DNA from: Dermacentor variabilis
Taxonomy: Eukaryota; Arthropoda; Arachnida; Ixodida; Ixodidae
Direction of reading: 5' to 3'
Length of the DNA: 64,000 nucleotides
NCBI RefSeq assembly: GCF_050947875.1
Contig: NC_134569.1
Span: 35,178,277 to 35,242,276, forward strand
Part shown: positions 1 to 12,019 of the stretch, in pieces
How positions within the stretch are numbered: position 1 is the stretch's first letter
How the letters are laid out: each line of letters starts with the position of its first letter
Notes under the pieces: model-generated
The model's database searches: none
Told to the model about the DNA's origin: nothing
The model's input: only the letters and a program-made list of their open reading frames with translations
Translations under genes and position numbers: made by a program

Positions 1-370
1 TCGTCATCCACTCGCGATTATGGCGCCGTTGTCATGCCATCGGTGTGATTGTGCCGTCATCAGATAGCCGTTGTCATGCAGCCAATGTCATACCCTCATT
101 GTCATGCTGGCGTGGTCGTGCCATTAACTTCATTCTATGTTCGTCGTCCGGTTGTAATCGTACCATCGTCGTCATCCATTTGCCGTAATCGAATTGTCCT
201 TAAGCCATTGTCTTCATGCTGCCTTCGTTATACCATCGTCCTCATTTCTGAATCTGCAATAATTGCGGTCATACTTTCGCCGTCATACAACTTTTTTCGT
301 TTCAATGACGTCATTATTTCTTCGTCATTCTATCGTCATAATTACGTCGTCGTCATACAGTCGTCGTCAT
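1..370. repeat. Degenerate CGTCAT-type minisatellite
   Basis: Short variants of GTCGTCAT, CGTCATC and TTGTCATGC recur every 10-25 bases through this stretch, too diverged for an exact period. It runs off the left edge of the window, so the full array length is unknown. The open frame that crosses it is a by-product of the repeat and not a gene. Confidence 0.6.
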
Positions 371-792
371 GCCGGGATGTTCATGGGCGACCTTGGCAAG
401 TGAGTGCTATAGAAAAAATTACCGACGATTACGTTACTTCCTAATGCGAAATTTGAGCGCAGCAAATAAGCTGTTTCACCTTTTCGATAGATTGAGGCAA
501 AGAAATCGAGCAACACATGTATGCGCTATCACAGAATTTTTTTTTATTTTTCACACGTATTCCTTTAACAAAGACTCCAGTAACAGTTCTTGGCAGTCAT
601 GAAGGAAGCTTTGTGGTCGGAGAAATAGACTGATATATGTTCGACTTGGTACACCAATGCTTGATTCTCAAAGACGAGATCTATACAAGTGCCTCGCGAG
701 GTTGTCACAGCCGTGGGACGCGTTACGAGCGAGAGGAACGGGATGTTCTCCCGCATAAGTGTTAGGAAATTGCTGTTTGTCTTTATGTCAAG
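371..792. other. Unassigned non-coding stretch
   Basis: Mixed-composition DNA with a short poly(T) run near 539-547. No domain, RNA gene or repeat family is recognised. Confidence 0.5.
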
Positions 793-919
793 CCGCCACC
801 GATCTGGCTCTCTGATTGCCACCGCACAGGGCGAACGGCAGCGGCAATTTCGGCTCGGGCGGTGCACATATACAGATCCGCCGCCACCGATCTGGCTCTC
901 TGATTGCCACCACACAGGG
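793..919. repeat. Direct repeat, 39-bp unit spaced 88 bp
   Basis: The block beginning CCGCCACCGATCTGGCTCTC occurs at 793-831 and again at 881-919, with one difference (CCGC versus CCAC) over 39 bp. The spacer between is GC-rich. It may be part of a tandem array reduced to two units or a local duplication. Confidence 0.85.
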
Positions 920-1439
920 GTTGCATTGGAGGAGGAGCGAAGAAAGGAATTAAGTTCGAGCCGGCGCTTTGACAACCGGAGACTCGCAGGAAGAGGGGGG
1001 AGGGGGGCGGCGTGTACACCCAGCGGCAAACGATGGGGGCAGAAGCGCGCGCAGCAAGCGGACAACACGATCAAGGGAGGAGGGAAGAGATAGCAGCGAC
1101 TGACTGATGCCACTGACGCCGATAGTGAGTCAACCCCAGCTGCGGAGTTGGTTTCAGGGACAACGCCGCCGATGCCGACACAAACAATATGATACCCTCG
1201 CTTCCGCAGCGCTAAGAACCAGGTCTAGCCGTGGGAAGGTGGTCACGTATTCGTCGACGTGCCGGGGCCTACGTGAAATAACCGGCGCGTCGGCAACTGA
1301 AGAGCACCCTATCCGCCACACAAGAACAGGGGGGGGGGGGAACCCTTTCCTCCTCTTTCTGCATGGCGGCGACGGTGTTCTATGCAGTCACGTTATCTTG
1401 ACTCTCTAGCGGCGTCAGCGGCATCCAGCGGTATCAGTC

Positions 1440-1550
1440 GGTCGCTGCTAGCGCTGGGGGGATGAAAGGAGGGGCGGAGCTGGTTACGAGGCCGACGACA
1501 ACGCCGACGACGACGCGAAACCCAGGAACGGACGCCAAAGAGCTGCGCTC
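1440..1550 (-). repeat. Fragment of the GCGCAGCTCT repeat family
   Basis: Read on the minus strand, this begins with GCGCAGCTCT followed by a GGCGTCCGTTCCTGG-like core and a run of GTCGTCGGCG. The same start is seen at 41,805 (plus strand), and partial copies lie at 13,913 and 16,800. Only the first half of the unit is present. I do not know a name for the family. Confidence 0.5.
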
Positions 1551-2390
1551 TAAAATGGAACAATACCAGAGGCAGTGTATGTCGCAAATAACCGAAGCAA
1601 CGGGTGTCCGATAACGACCCCTGCAGATTTTAAATAAACGTGACTTCAGCAATGCAGTGTGCCACTAGATTAATTTAATTCTAATAGCATTACCGTCGGC
1701 TGTAATAGTGAGATAGGTTTCTCAATATAGCTTTTCGCGTTTTGCCGCTTTTCAAGTTATATTTGGAGGGCATTGGTACTTTATTTTTAAATGAGTACTG
1801 ACACAGAAATTCGAAGTCGAGTTAACTTGTGAGATCGATTTATGTAGGCATACACGCATCGTCTGCAAAACATAAACAGCGAATATAACTTAGAACTTAT
1901 TTAAAATCAATATTAAAGTACGCGTACGCGCAGGCAACCGCAAAAGGTAGCAGCTCTCAACATTGACACCAAGGAAGGAATGCAAACAACCGAGAAAACG
2001 TTGCGTCAAGAGTTTGCGCTGCCGTCCGGACGAGCCCTGCGAGCAAGTTTCTCGCCGCTCCGATAGGCGGGGTGCTTTCTTTTTTTTTGCCGCTGACGGC
2101 AGCACAAAAGATGAGCTAAAATTTATTTCTGACACCAAAGAACTCAGAGTAAAGTGACCTCGAAAGCGTGCTTGTCGTAAAACGTTGCTTGAAATACTAA
2201 ATCATTGGCGTGATTTTGACTCGCAAGCAGTCAGCGCAGCCGCCGCTGCAATCGTCTCTGCGAAGCGGTCGGCCTGGCTAGCGTGTTTTCTCATCGCTAC
2301 CAACGGCGACAACGGGAAAACTAATTGTACTCTCACTTATAAGCGACATAAATGTGCAGAGGTTGATTGTGTTGGCGAATATAGGTGCTT
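1551..2390. other. Unassigned, AT-rich
   Basis: AT-rich DNA with many stops in all frames. No recognisable family or repeat. Confidence 0.5.
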
Positions 2391-3090
2391 TATTACGAGC
2401 TGCGGACGGATCGCAAGAGCCGTCGGTCTCGGATCCGACGGCCAGCGAACTAGGCCTATACCGTTTCCGAGCGATCGCCAGCTCGCCTGGCTTGCTCGTT
2501 CGCTACCGCCGGCGTCGATGAGCGGCAGAAGTGGTCCGAGTTCGTCCGCGGTGCTGGACGCTCAGAATGGACCCCGTTGAAGAGCAGTCAGATTTGCTCC
2601 GTTTCATTTAGAGCGTGCCTGGTATAAACAAAACCCCCCGAGCTTAGAGCAGTCCGATGATCTTCAAAGACTACGTACCCCCAAGCCTGTTGCTGTGTCG
2701 ACCTTTATCTCGGCTTGTGTCCTGCTCCAGAATATGCTTCATTCCCAAAGCGCCCTCGACGAATGGTTCGTACTGCTTGTAGCAGTGCATACGCATATTG
2801 ATAGCTGTCGCTGGCCGTACTTTCCGACTCGCTGCCTTGTATAGTGGATCCAATCAAAAGTGGTTGGCAACGTCTAGTACGGCGGCGACTCCATAGTCGC
2901 CACTGGAGGACGAAAACGGGGACGACGATGATGGCGAGGACATCGCAAAGCGCGCGCAGGCGTAGCAGACGAATTAGCAACACGAAGCTCGCACGCAGGC
3001 GAGCCCGCTGGCGTGCGTACGTCACAGTTTTGTGCGATCACGTGCCCGGCTGTGTTTACATTCCTTCTTTGGCCCATCTCGGTGCTCTCC
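2391..3090. other. GC-rich unassigned block, possibly repeated at 13.03 kb
   Basis: A GC-rich block. Around 2,405-2,460 it shares GATCGCAAG-GCCGTCGG and CTAGGCCTA blocks, in the same order and orientation, with 13,035-13,095, so the two may be diverged copies of one repeat. A perfect 7-bp hairpin (GGCGACT, 4-base loop, AGTCGCC) lies at 2,884-2,901. No coding signal is convincing. Confidence 0.35.
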
Positions 3091-5079
3091 GGAACCTAAA
3101 CTTGGACTGGTCGCTACAAACAAGACTCCAAATAATTACCTGTCGTGCTCTGAAGCAAATGATGTTTCATGCCGTTTTTACTGCGTCATTAGCTACTTAT
3201 TGCAGCGGAAAAAAACAAGATCGAAAAGTATTGTGTCAGTACTCCTTTAAAGCTTTTGATAACTGTTTTACACGTAATTAGGTAACCTTGCAGCGGACAT
3301 TGTAATACTAAATGGACTAGGCTTTCCGCAAGAAACAGCCTTCTTTCGCAAAGATAAAAACCAACTATGGTAAACCACCTGTAATTTTTTCCACCATTAT
3401 ATTTTTGAATTTCTTACAGGTTGATATTAAACATGCTATACCTATTTCTCCGTTAAAGAAATGAATATTTTATTTATCACCACTTCTGTCTTTTTCTTTA
3501 TGTGCGATCGCACTGTTTTTCTTGATGATATATTTCTGCTATTATACTTTTCAATAACACATTTGTAAACCTTTTATAACTAAAGTGCTATTTTTGATTT
3601 CTTTTCTTACTAAGACAAGAAGTCTCACCTATGGTTCCTGAAATTTTGACTTCTTACTACACATATATTTAAAGGCTATATTATGTTTTATGCACTCTTT
3701 TGAAAATGACATTCTTAAATCTTTCATCTTCAATTCCTGTAAATCTAAGTCACTAGAGATTTTCAGACACCTACAATGCCTGCTTCTCAAGATACCGGCT
3801 ATTTCTTGAATAACTTTTGTATTCGAAGGCCACGGATATTTCATATTTTTTTCTTATACCCTAAGAGTCTCAAAACACATTTTAAATCTGTTTATAACAG
3901 CGACTCTAGTGTAAACGGTAAGAACAAGAGGCCGCAAAAGCACAGGAGGGTGCCTGTTGCTTTAACAGATTGGCCATACAAAATATCCAGCAAGGCCGGG
4001 AATTTGTCAAACACTAAACAAGAAACAAAACCGTAAAATGAATGAAAGTTGGAAACAAAAAAGGAAAAGGTCGACAAGAAACGCAGTGCTCGAAGTAAAA
4101 CAATGTACTCGTCGCTCGACTTGCAGGTACACAAACGACGAGGAATATGTGATGCGTAATAACAGACGAGCGCCCGTCACGAACCGGGCAGGCTCCCCAG
4201 TTGGTCTCAGGAGAGTACAACATCCTTTTTCCGAACCTGCGTCGCACTTGCCTACGTAACTTTTTTTCCTTCTTTGTATTCTTGCATATTTCACCGTGTT
4301 TCTCCGGCGGGCGGATGAAAGTGCTAGCGATAAATTCTTCCCAGTCTTTTGTTCTTGCGGCAACTACATGCTTATGCCCGTCGTACATGTGTGAGAATAT
4401 TCTTGAATCTCTCAACTTCGTATGCGTCTGTGCGCTGTGTTCTGTTCCATAACACGCAAGCTATTTCTTATCTCTTAAATATTGTTTTTTCTTTCTCTTT
4501 TGCTTTTGCTCGGGAATTGTTGCACGTGCTGAAGCTGTCGGTAGCTCCTGCAGGGGAAGACAAGCTGTATAGTTGTGACGTATGCGTGAGCTTTACGTTT
4601 TCTATTTCTTACTACTACCACTTGGTTATTACTTACAATTGCTACCACTTGGTTATTAGAAGCAACTATTGCACCTGACTGGCACACTACTAGCAAAAGC
4701 CCCATGTGAGAGGCAGCCTAACAACAGGTGAACAACACCTCTCGTTAACGTGCCCGCGTAATATTAGATATGCATCTTGACAATATATATTTTTCATCTG
4801 GTAGAAGCTTACATTTATTTTTAGGCGTTTGCAGTCTTCGACAAGCTCCTACTTGCTACCTATGGTGGGCTTGCAGCACTACCTAAATATATAAACAAAT
4901 AAATAATTAAATAAATAAATAATAAACTGGCTGAATTTTACGTACAAAGTTACAACTTATGTACGAGAGATCGTTGAATCTACTCGTGATAACAAAACAA
5001 AATAATAAAAAATAATAAATTAAAGTCAGAAAGAAGCATAAGAAAACGAAAATAGAGAATAATGTAGAAAGGGCAAATA
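3091..5079. other. Unassigned, AT-rich
   Basis: About 2 kb of AT-rich DNA, with short (AAATA)n-type low complexity near 4,893-4,925. Open frames reach at most 133 codons, are low-complexity, and match nothing I recognise. Confidence 0.5.
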
Positions 5080-6150
5080 GTGGAGCCGCACGTATTCTAA
5101 TGAGTGGCTGCTGCTTGTGAATAACTGATGAACAACGTGGTATAAAGTTTATAAACAGGGATAAGGTGCCTCCGAAAGGCTGGCCAACGTTTCGATAGGA
5201 GGACCTATCTTCGTCAAAGATGGCCTCGTTATCCTCGGCATGTTAGTGTTAAAGGGTTAGTGCAGTGACGTCACGTGCGGCTGTTGTCGGTGGCGGCTGG
5301 CTATAAAGGGAGAGACTTCTGAGATAATGAGCGCTGTCACCTGACGTCTGTGAGCGTGGTTCCCAAGACGAAGGGACAAGAGCGGGAGAGTGGTTGGAAG
5401 GCGGGGAGAAAAGAAAAGAAAGAAAAGCAGAGAAAGAAACGGGGGGGTACCAAGAGGGGAAAAAGGAACGAAATAACAAGAAAAAAGGAAGGGGGCATGG
5501 GAGGGCGTTGGGGAAGCGAGAGGTTAGGGAGCATTCAGGGGTGTCGTTGGCGGCATGTTTCTGTGGCTTTAGAAGAGCCGGTCAGGCCGTCAGTGCGCGA
5601 GTATCAAAAACAACCCCTCCCCCCCCCCCCCAAAAAAAAAATGAACATGAGTTGAAAGAGTGACTTTAGTAGCATAGCAGCAATGCGTCCAGTAATTTTG
5701 AAGTAGTTAAGATGGCGACAAGGAGTCTGCAGTGAATGCAAGGGGCAACTGGAAGGCAGCGGCATGGTCTTTTAAGGGACGTTATAGGCCCAGTAGCTCA
5801 ACATCGGTGTCATTGCGGCGGTATACAGAAATGGCGATACCCTCTGTGGCTGAGGTGCCAAAAAAGGTATACTGACGTCTGGGACATTGGAATGTGTTGG
5901 TGAGGGTGTTTAAAAAAATATATATAATAAAAAACAGTCAAAAAGAAAGAGAAGAAAAGAGAGGGGGGAACCGAAACCGGAATAACAAATAGGAGGATGA
6001 CATACGCAGAAACGGGTGGGGGCAGGTGTAGAATTAAAAGGGGGTCATACAGTTGATATAAACGTAAACACATGAAAGAGTATGTTAAAGCGAGCAGTAG
6101 GCAGAAAAAAAAAATCGAAATGGAGGAATAGGTGAGGTTAAGAATTAAGG

Positions 6151-6560
6151 TTAGCTGGTGGGATAATGTGTTTTGTGCCTTGTTTGATGATATGAGAATT
6201 TCAGATTTAAGTTACCGCTTTTAAAGATTCTAGCTGCCACGTGCCAAATTAATTTTCGTCGGGTGTAGGAAATTAAACATGTGTATGAGGTATGATTCCG
6301 TACATTTCCTTTAGCGAGGTGAACGGAAATCTGTTTGTAGTATATAAGCGTTGCTTTGTCGAATATATGACCATGTTTATTAAAGTGGCTGGCTACTGCT
6401 TTAGCTAAACTGTGTTTTGTGTCCACGCAGTGGCCGTTGAGTTTTGTATGAATTTGTTGTCCCGTCTGACCTATGTATTGTTTGCTACAAGCAGCACATT
6501 CTAGACAGTAGACTAGGTTGCTTGATGTGCAGGTGAAACCCCGAAGCTACCTTGTGTGCG
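6151..6560 (-). pseudogene. PLE C-terminal GIY-YIG endonuclease region
   Basis: The minus-strand frame ends at 6,151. It contains the YIGQTGQQIH-like start of the GIY-YIG fold (near 6,450-6,480), then HSLAKAVASHFNKHGH, typical of the tail of Penelope GIY-YIG domains, which nick DNA for target-primed insertion. A cysteine-rich stretch upstream (near 6,490-6,520) fits the usual CxxC linker. The module is broken from the RT part by frameshifts. Identification rests on motif resemblance and its position after a PLE RT. Confidence 0.7.
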
Positions 6561-6599
6561 TAATTCGACGCTGTACTTTTTACTGTAGTAGTATATTGA

Positions 6600-8065
6600 A
6601 TATGTTTGCATGTAGAGCGCCTGGGGCGGCCACAGCGACCGGTTCCCAACTTCGTCTTTGTCCTTAGTTTGGAATGCACAAGAATATCTTTAAAATTAGT
6701 GTTGCATCTGTAGGCTACTCTGGACGGGTCGGGAAAAACTTATTAAGTTTCTGGTTGCTGGTGAGAATTGGGCAGTATTTACTGAGGATGTTATCCACGT
6801 TTGGGAGTGCGTTTGAGAATTTAGTAGTAAGAAGAGGCGTTGTTGTTCTTATGATCCTCGGGCGGGGCTTGAGGACCTCTGCTCGGTCAAGTTTGGTTGC
6901 AGCTGTGTAGGCTTTTTGAAGGTCACTGTTTGGGTGGTTCCTGTTTGATAAGGGGTCTTTAACGTGATCGAGTCTATGTATGTAGTCTTGGTTTTGAACG
7001 CAAATGCGACGTAGTCGTGTGGCTTGGCCTTTCAAGATGCCTTGTTTGCAATGTCTGGGATGGTGGCTCGTATATTCTAGGTACTGTTGTTTGTCGAAAG
7101 GTTTCCTATACAGCGTTGTCTTTAGCGCCCCATTGTCAATATATATAGTTGTGTTCAGAAAGTTTATGCGCTCAATTGAGGATTCTGATGTGATGTGATG
7201 TGATGTGATGTGAATGGACATGATTTGCCACGAACCGTTAACGTTACCGAGCATCTTAGGTCCAATGCCCGGCCTTTCAAAACAGCGACGGGTTTTGGAT
7301 TTATTGTTCAAATACCTATCAGAAATTGGTCTAATCGGAAAGCTTTAAAAATTGCGCCCTTCATAACAAAAGCCTAAATTTACCCGCCAAGTAACCTGTA
7401 AATATTAGTATCAGGTCCACTCGGACATTTCATATTTATTTTTCTCCTCTTTTTCTCCCACTCTCTTCTGGAATCTTTTAATCCCATTCCCCATCCCTAT
7501 ACAGAGTAGCATGCCAGCGGTTATGCACGCGCCAGCAAAATTCTCTGTTTTCCCAATAAAGAGCCCTCTCTCTCTCTCTTATTGTTGGATGAAAAAAGTT
7601 TAGAAATGCGACATATTTATCTAGACCATTTTGACCATGTCTCCATATTATGAATATGTCGTCTATGTATCGTAGGTATGTGTGGGGCTTGTCAGTGCAG
7701 CGCGATAGGAAATCTGTTTCTAGAATGCCCATAAGTATGTTCGCGTAGGTTGGTGCAAACGGCGTACCCATGCTTGTACCACGTATCTCTAGGTAGTAAC
7801 TCTCCTCAAATTCGAAGTAGTTATGTGTTAGAGCTAATTCAAGGAGAGACAAGTTGACTTCAGTAGAGTGTTGTGCATTGTGTTTAGACAGCGTTTGTTT
7901 TACTGAAGATAAACCATCAAGGATTGGAATGTTGGTGTACAGGTCCGTGACGTCTAGCGTTGCGAGAAGTATGTTGTGGGGTATTGTGTCTTTAGTATTA
8001 CTGTCCTCCATAATTCTCAGCAGGTGGGGCGTGTCTTGTGCAAATGACGGAAGTGCTTTTGGCAA
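6600..8065 (-). pseudogene. PLE reverse transcriptase, interrupted
   Basis: The RT core on the minus strand runs 8,065-7,585 and shows DLYTNIPILDG, then GTSMGTPFAPTYANILMG (fingers/palm) and YLRYIDDIFIIW, where IDD is the catalytic pair. The frame stops being PLE-like after FHPTIR near 7,585 and resumes at about 7,190 with IERINFLNTTIY, TTLYRKPFDKQQYLEY and later thumb sequence down to about 6,715. The gap is explained by an inserted repeat (7,189-7,581). This order of motifs is diagnostic of Penelope-type RT and not LINE RT. It is not functional as read. Confidence 0.85.
7189..7581 (-). mobile_element. 0.39-kb insertion with (TGATG)n end, splitting the PLE
   Basis: Sequence that does not belong to the PLE lies between its two RT halves. 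One edge is a (TGATG)n pentamer run (7,189-7,211) and the other a (CT)n run (7,567-7,580). On the minus strand it begins GA-rich and ends in the pentamer repeat, the pattern of a LINE or SINE-type insertion with a short-repeat 3' tail. Its GA-rich end resembles the repeats at 38,113, 40,488 and 51,345, in the same orientation. Confidence 0.6.
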
Positions 8066-8465
8066 GCCACCAAGGAAGTGGTTAAGGAATGTGGAGACGC
8101 TCTCTGTCGGGGTGTTGTTGTTTGATACTATCGGAGCAACCTGGGATAATTGCGGTGTTTTAGTTCAGTGGATGGAATTTTATTAATTTTGGAAGGAGGT
8201 AGAAACGTCCGGCAGTTTTGTTGCTTAATTTAAGAAATTTGTATTCATACGGTGTTATCAATTCATCGTCCAAAAGGGATTTCAGCCTGTTGGTAATTGT
8301 CACTGTGTAGGATAATTTCGGATCGTTATCTAGCTTACGGTAATGTTTTAGGCTGTTTAGTTGGCTCTAAGCCTCGTGCTTGTATTTTTCTACTGGCCAA
8401 ATAACTATACTTCCACCCTTATCTGCTTCCTTAATAAAAATGTCATTCCGGCCACTGTCACAAGC

Positions 8466-8530
8466 TTAAGTAGAAGAAGAAAAATAAGAGAGAGAAGAAG
8501 GAAGAAGAAGAAGGCTGACGTGGCCTACAA
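8466..8530. repeat. GAA-rich junction between two retroelements
   Basis: A purine-rich (AGAAGAAG) stretch separates the truncated start of the minus-strand PLE from the truncated start of the plus-strand LINE. It may be the target in which both were placed. Confidence 0.5.
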
Positions 8531-8534
8531 GAAG

Positions 8535-8790
8535 ATTTTAATTCTCATCGTGTATCGTGGGGTTTCCGAACGGACACATGTGGCAAATGCTTGTGGGATT
8601 GGGTCTTCACGAATCAGTTCTCTTGCTTAAATTCGAGAGCACATACTTTCGTACGGGGTCAGTCGCGATCTGCCCTAGATCTTACGTTTGCTACCTCGAG
8701 CATGTCTGTCACCTCCTGCAAAACTGTAGACTCCGGAACTAACAGTGATTACCTCCCTATGATTTTTGTACCACTTACCCCGTTAACTAG
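8535..8790 (+). pseudogene. LINE apurinic-type endonuclease, C-terminal remnant
   Basis: The frame starting near 8,535 reads DFNSHRVSWGF, the DFN motif of LINE APE-type endonucleases. It continues through RSALDLTFATSSMS to DSGTNSDYLPMIF, the SD(H) motif region near the domain end; the catalytic histidine position reads Y in this copy. The N-terminal half of the domain is absent. Confidence 0.7.
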
Positions 8791-8872
8791 TTTAGATAGT
8801 AATGTGCGCAATTTCGTTAATTACGAAAAATTTTAAAATGCATTAAAATCAGCTTTACACGCTCAGGAGGGC

Positions 8873-10530
8873 ATGGAGAGGGATAGTGAAGCAATGAGCC
8901 AATGTTCCATTCTAAAACAGTCATCAAGAAAACCTCAGTTTGTTGTGCAATCTACTAAGGGTGGATCATATTGTCCCTGGTGGAATTCTGACTGCGAGCG
9001 AGATTTTAGACGTAGAATAGCAGCGTGGAAGAAACTTTTATTCAACCAAACTCCTGTTAATTGGGCTGGTTATACATATATGGCTACTACATTTAAACGA
9101 ACAGTCTCAAAACTAAGGAGGATTATGATTCCAAGTACTACACATACCTTTCGAAGCCTTGAAATAAAAAGGCCCTGTTTAAATTTCTTAGATCTCGTAA
9201 AGTTATACCGGTGTCCGAGCATGTCGATTCTGTCGTTCTATCAACAAAAGAAGTATCGGAATCACTTGAGAAAATTGCTCAAGGACTTGCGCGACCTTTC
9301 AAACATAAATTGCCCGTAGGCCTAAAGAAACCTCCCTTTGCAGACGACTTTGAAACAGTAACAGCGACAGAGATTGAACGCATTATTAGTTCGTTGCCAG
9401 CGTCAGCGCCCGGTCCAGATGGAATTACAACAGGAATGCTAAAAGTTTTATTTGATTATGCGCCTCAAGACCGCCTAAACATAATAATTTCTCTCTCAAG
9501 AATGCATGGGTTCCAAGAGAGTGGAGAGCAGCTAAAATTATTCCACTATTAAAGAAAAAATCAGCTGGACTTGACATAGACAACATAAGACCAATTTCTC
9601 TTACTTCCAATGTCGTCAAATTATTAGAAAGAGTTCTTCACGGCCGTATAACAAATTTTATGCAGGATGACACCCTTCTCAGTCCTTTCCAGATTGGATT
9701 TCGTCCCGGCCACTCCATATGGTGCGCCCATGTAGACTTGGAGAGCCGCATTAAACTTGCTCGCTGCAAACGAAAGTACGAAGCTTTCGTGACGCTAGAT
9801 GTATCAAAAGCATACGACTCTGTAGAACATTGTATTCTATTCGATAAACTTCAGTCTACGAATTTCCCAAGATATATAACCTCTTGGATCTATGAATTTA
9901 TAAACGATAGAGAGTTTTATTGCTACCAACACGGTATTTCGACGTCCAAACACAAGCAGACAAGAGGTGTACCACAGGGTTCCGTTCTTTCCCCTATATT
10001 ATTTAACATATTGCTTATCACAAGTCCTTGGTGTCCGGAAGTACATGTTTATGTTTACGTGGACGATATCGCATTTTTTTACGTCCGCAAGTAATATACA
10101 TTCACTACAACAGTCGTTGCGGAATTACTTAGGAATGCTGGAGACATGGCTAGAGGGGTTATGCATGTCGTTAAATATTACCAAAAGTGCTGTATTAGCA
10201 TTCCCATTAACTGCACAGGTGCATATATCTTTACAATACCGACAGGAAATCATTCCTCAAGTTGACGAAGTAAAGTACCTTGGTGTCATTTACGATGGCA
10301 AACTCACCTGGTGCAGTCACATTGAACATATTAAAAGAAAGGCAGAACGAGCCGTAGCTATGCTCCGCCGGCTCAGCCACCGTCGCTCTGGACTACGCAG
10401 GGATACCTTACTGATGATCTATAAAATGTGTGTTCGGCCCATATTAGAATTCGGCTGCGTGATATTTTCCGGTGGCCCCGCCTACAAAATTAAACCTCAC
10501 ATACTTTTAGAAAGAGAAGCTCTACGGTGA
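8873..10530 (+). pseudogene. LINE reverse transcriptase, frameshifted
   Basis: RT motifs occur in the right order but in shifting frames: SAPGPDGITTGMLK (about 9,405), IRPISLTSNVVKLLERV (about 9,590), FQIGFRPGHS (about 9,688), FVTLDVSKAYDSVEH (about 9,786), TRGVPQGSVLSPILFN (about 9,960), YVDDIAFF with the catalytic DD (about 10,057), then the thumb with KYLGVIYDGKLTW (about 10,275). At least three frame changes split it, so it cannot make RT. Upstream, 8,873-9,200 is the RT N-terminal extension. Confidence 0.85.
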
Positions 10531-10764
10531 TGCCTTGGGCTACCTAGATTTGTTGCCAACGCTGTTTTATATCAGAAGGCCCATATACCCACCCTAGATT
10601 GCAGATTCCGCATACTTACGGCTCAGACATTTTTAAAAATTTATGACTATTTAAAAAACGGTACGCAATATGCTTTTATCACTGAACATGCTGAGTTTTT
10701 CCAAGTATCGTGGTCGAGATTCCACAGTCCTCAGATAGCATTCGTACAAGCACAGTTACAAAAA

Positions 10765-11748
10765 TTGGATGTATCCATACGCCAAGTTTACCGTTCAAAT
10801 GATGCCTTTACGGACCTCAAAATTGAGTTCGAGGACATATTTCCTAATCATGCTAAACTATTACCAAGGCGAGATTTAATTAATAGCTTACACGGCCACC
10901 TACACCAGCTAACCACTGACAACGTAATAGCTACTGACGCTTCTGTTTGCAATGAGAAGGCAGGAGTGGGGATCTTCTCTGAATCTCTTCAATGGTCCTA
11001 CTCCCTTCGCCTTCCCGACTTCACACCTATATTTCAGGCAGAATTATTAGCGATTATATTAGCATTACGAAAATTCCCCCCAAAAGACCCATTAGCTGTT
11101 ATCGTGACCGACTCGCTATCTGTATGCACAGCACTAACTGCATCTTTAAATTCAGCAATTCAAAGAACATTTCGTTCGATGGTACCTCCGTACTTATGTT
11201 TGCTTTGGGTACCGGGACATCATGGGTTGCACTTGAATGAAATGGCCAATTCAGTCGCACGAGCATCCCTGAACGGCCCTATCATATCTGTTTTGCCGAC
11301 ATCAGCTTATGTCACCGCGGCTAGGTACAGAAATTTCGCTATATCTCAAAATTCTGCAATATCCATGCTAAGACTGTGTTCTGATTTTCACCATCTTGGC
11401 TTCCCATGGAATATTAATTGGTGCCCTTCAAGGCGATTGGAAGTATCTTTTACAAAATTGAGATGTCGTATACATCCTCTAAATTTTTACTTACACAGGT
11501 TTGGTCTCGCTATGTCCCCTCTATGTTCTTTTTGTAGTGCAGCTGAAACTATCGAACATTATTTTCTCTCATGCCGCCGCTTTCTAAGACAAAGAAAAAT
11601 ATTAGAATACTCATTTACCAAACTTGGCCTATCGCTAACCTCGACAAGCATTCTTTCTTTTGGGGCGACTTCACTGGGATCCAGCCACAGGGATGCTTTT
11701 CTTGCAGTTTCCAATTTTATTAGAGAGACAAAAAGAGTACCTTGCTGA
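10765..11748 (+). pseudogene. LINE RNase H domain and C-terminal zinc knuckle
   Basis: A 327-codon open frame, the longest intact piece of this element. The RNase H catalytic set is visible: TDASV (D, about residue 52), QAELLAI (E, about 91), VTDSLS (D, about 113) and the HLNEMANSVA helix near residue 157. In LINEs RNase H removes the RNA template during second-strand synthesis. A C-x2-C-x6-H-x4-C knuckle (CSFC...HYFLSC) follows near residue 257. It should be fused to the RT upstream, but the frame is broken between them (10,530-10,765), so it is a remnant and not a stand-alone gene. Confidence 0.8.
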
Positions 11749-11980
11749 TTTTCTAGAATTATCCATAGTTGCTATTATTTCATTTCTCTACGTTAAATTA
11801 TTTTATCAAAATTCTTAAGAATATTTTCATTGCAAGTCTAAATTACAGTTCTATCATCCCACGCTCCACTATTTAAATCTAGTTTCTCTATACTTCTAAC
11901 CTTACGGAAAACCGCCTGCTTCTTGGCCAATCCCCCATAGTGTGTGCGCGCCACTGTCTGGGACACAAGACAAGACAAGA
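11749..11980 (+). other. LINE 3' UTR ending in (ACAAG)n
   Basis: AT-rich 3' UTR with a TTGGCCAATCCCCCATAGTG block at about 11,923-11,942, then GTGCGCGCC and an ACAAGACAAGACAAG tail. The same TTGGCCAATC block recurs at 12,193, which supports it as the conserved 3' end of this LINE family. Confidence 0.7.
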
Positions 11981-12019
11981 GCGAGGTGGCAATGGCAGAA
12001 CACTGCTAGAGGAGAAGAA

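Larger units (their letters stand above)
5080..8500 (-). mobile_element. Penelope-like retroelement, decayed
   Basis: This is a Penelope-like element (PLE): a retroelement whose single protein joins a reverse transcriptase to a GIY-YIG endonuclease. Reading on the minus strand from about 8,480 there is an IFIKEADKGGSIVIWP segment, the PLE pre-RT motif. RT motifs follow at 8,065-7,585, the rest of RT after an inserted sequence at about 7,190-6,715, a linker, and a GIY-YIG-type C-terminus ending at 6,151. Downstream, around 5,160-5,225, is the GGCCAACGTTTCGATAGG / GAGGACCTATCTTCGTCAAAG block, which resembles PLE terminal-repeat sequence. The reading frame shifts several times, so it is inactive. 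The 5' end is missing: at about 8,500 the sequence passes into a GA-rich junction and then a plus-strand LINE. Confidence 0.85.
8530..11980 (+). mobile_element. 5'-truncated LINE with RNase H, I/R1-like
   Basis: A plus-strand non-LTR retrotransposon with domains in the order endonuclease C-terminus (8,535-8,790), RT (about 9,200-10,530), RNase H (about 10,915-11,290) and a CCHC-like zinc knuckle (about 11,515-11,575). A 3' untranslated region follows and ends near 11,975 in (ACAAG)n. The RNase H domain places it in the I/R1/LOA group; the exact clade cannot be settled by eye. The 5' half (ORF1 and most of the endonuclease) is missing, as is usual for truncated target-primed insertions. Multiple frame changes make it a pseudogene. 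Confidence 0.85.
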
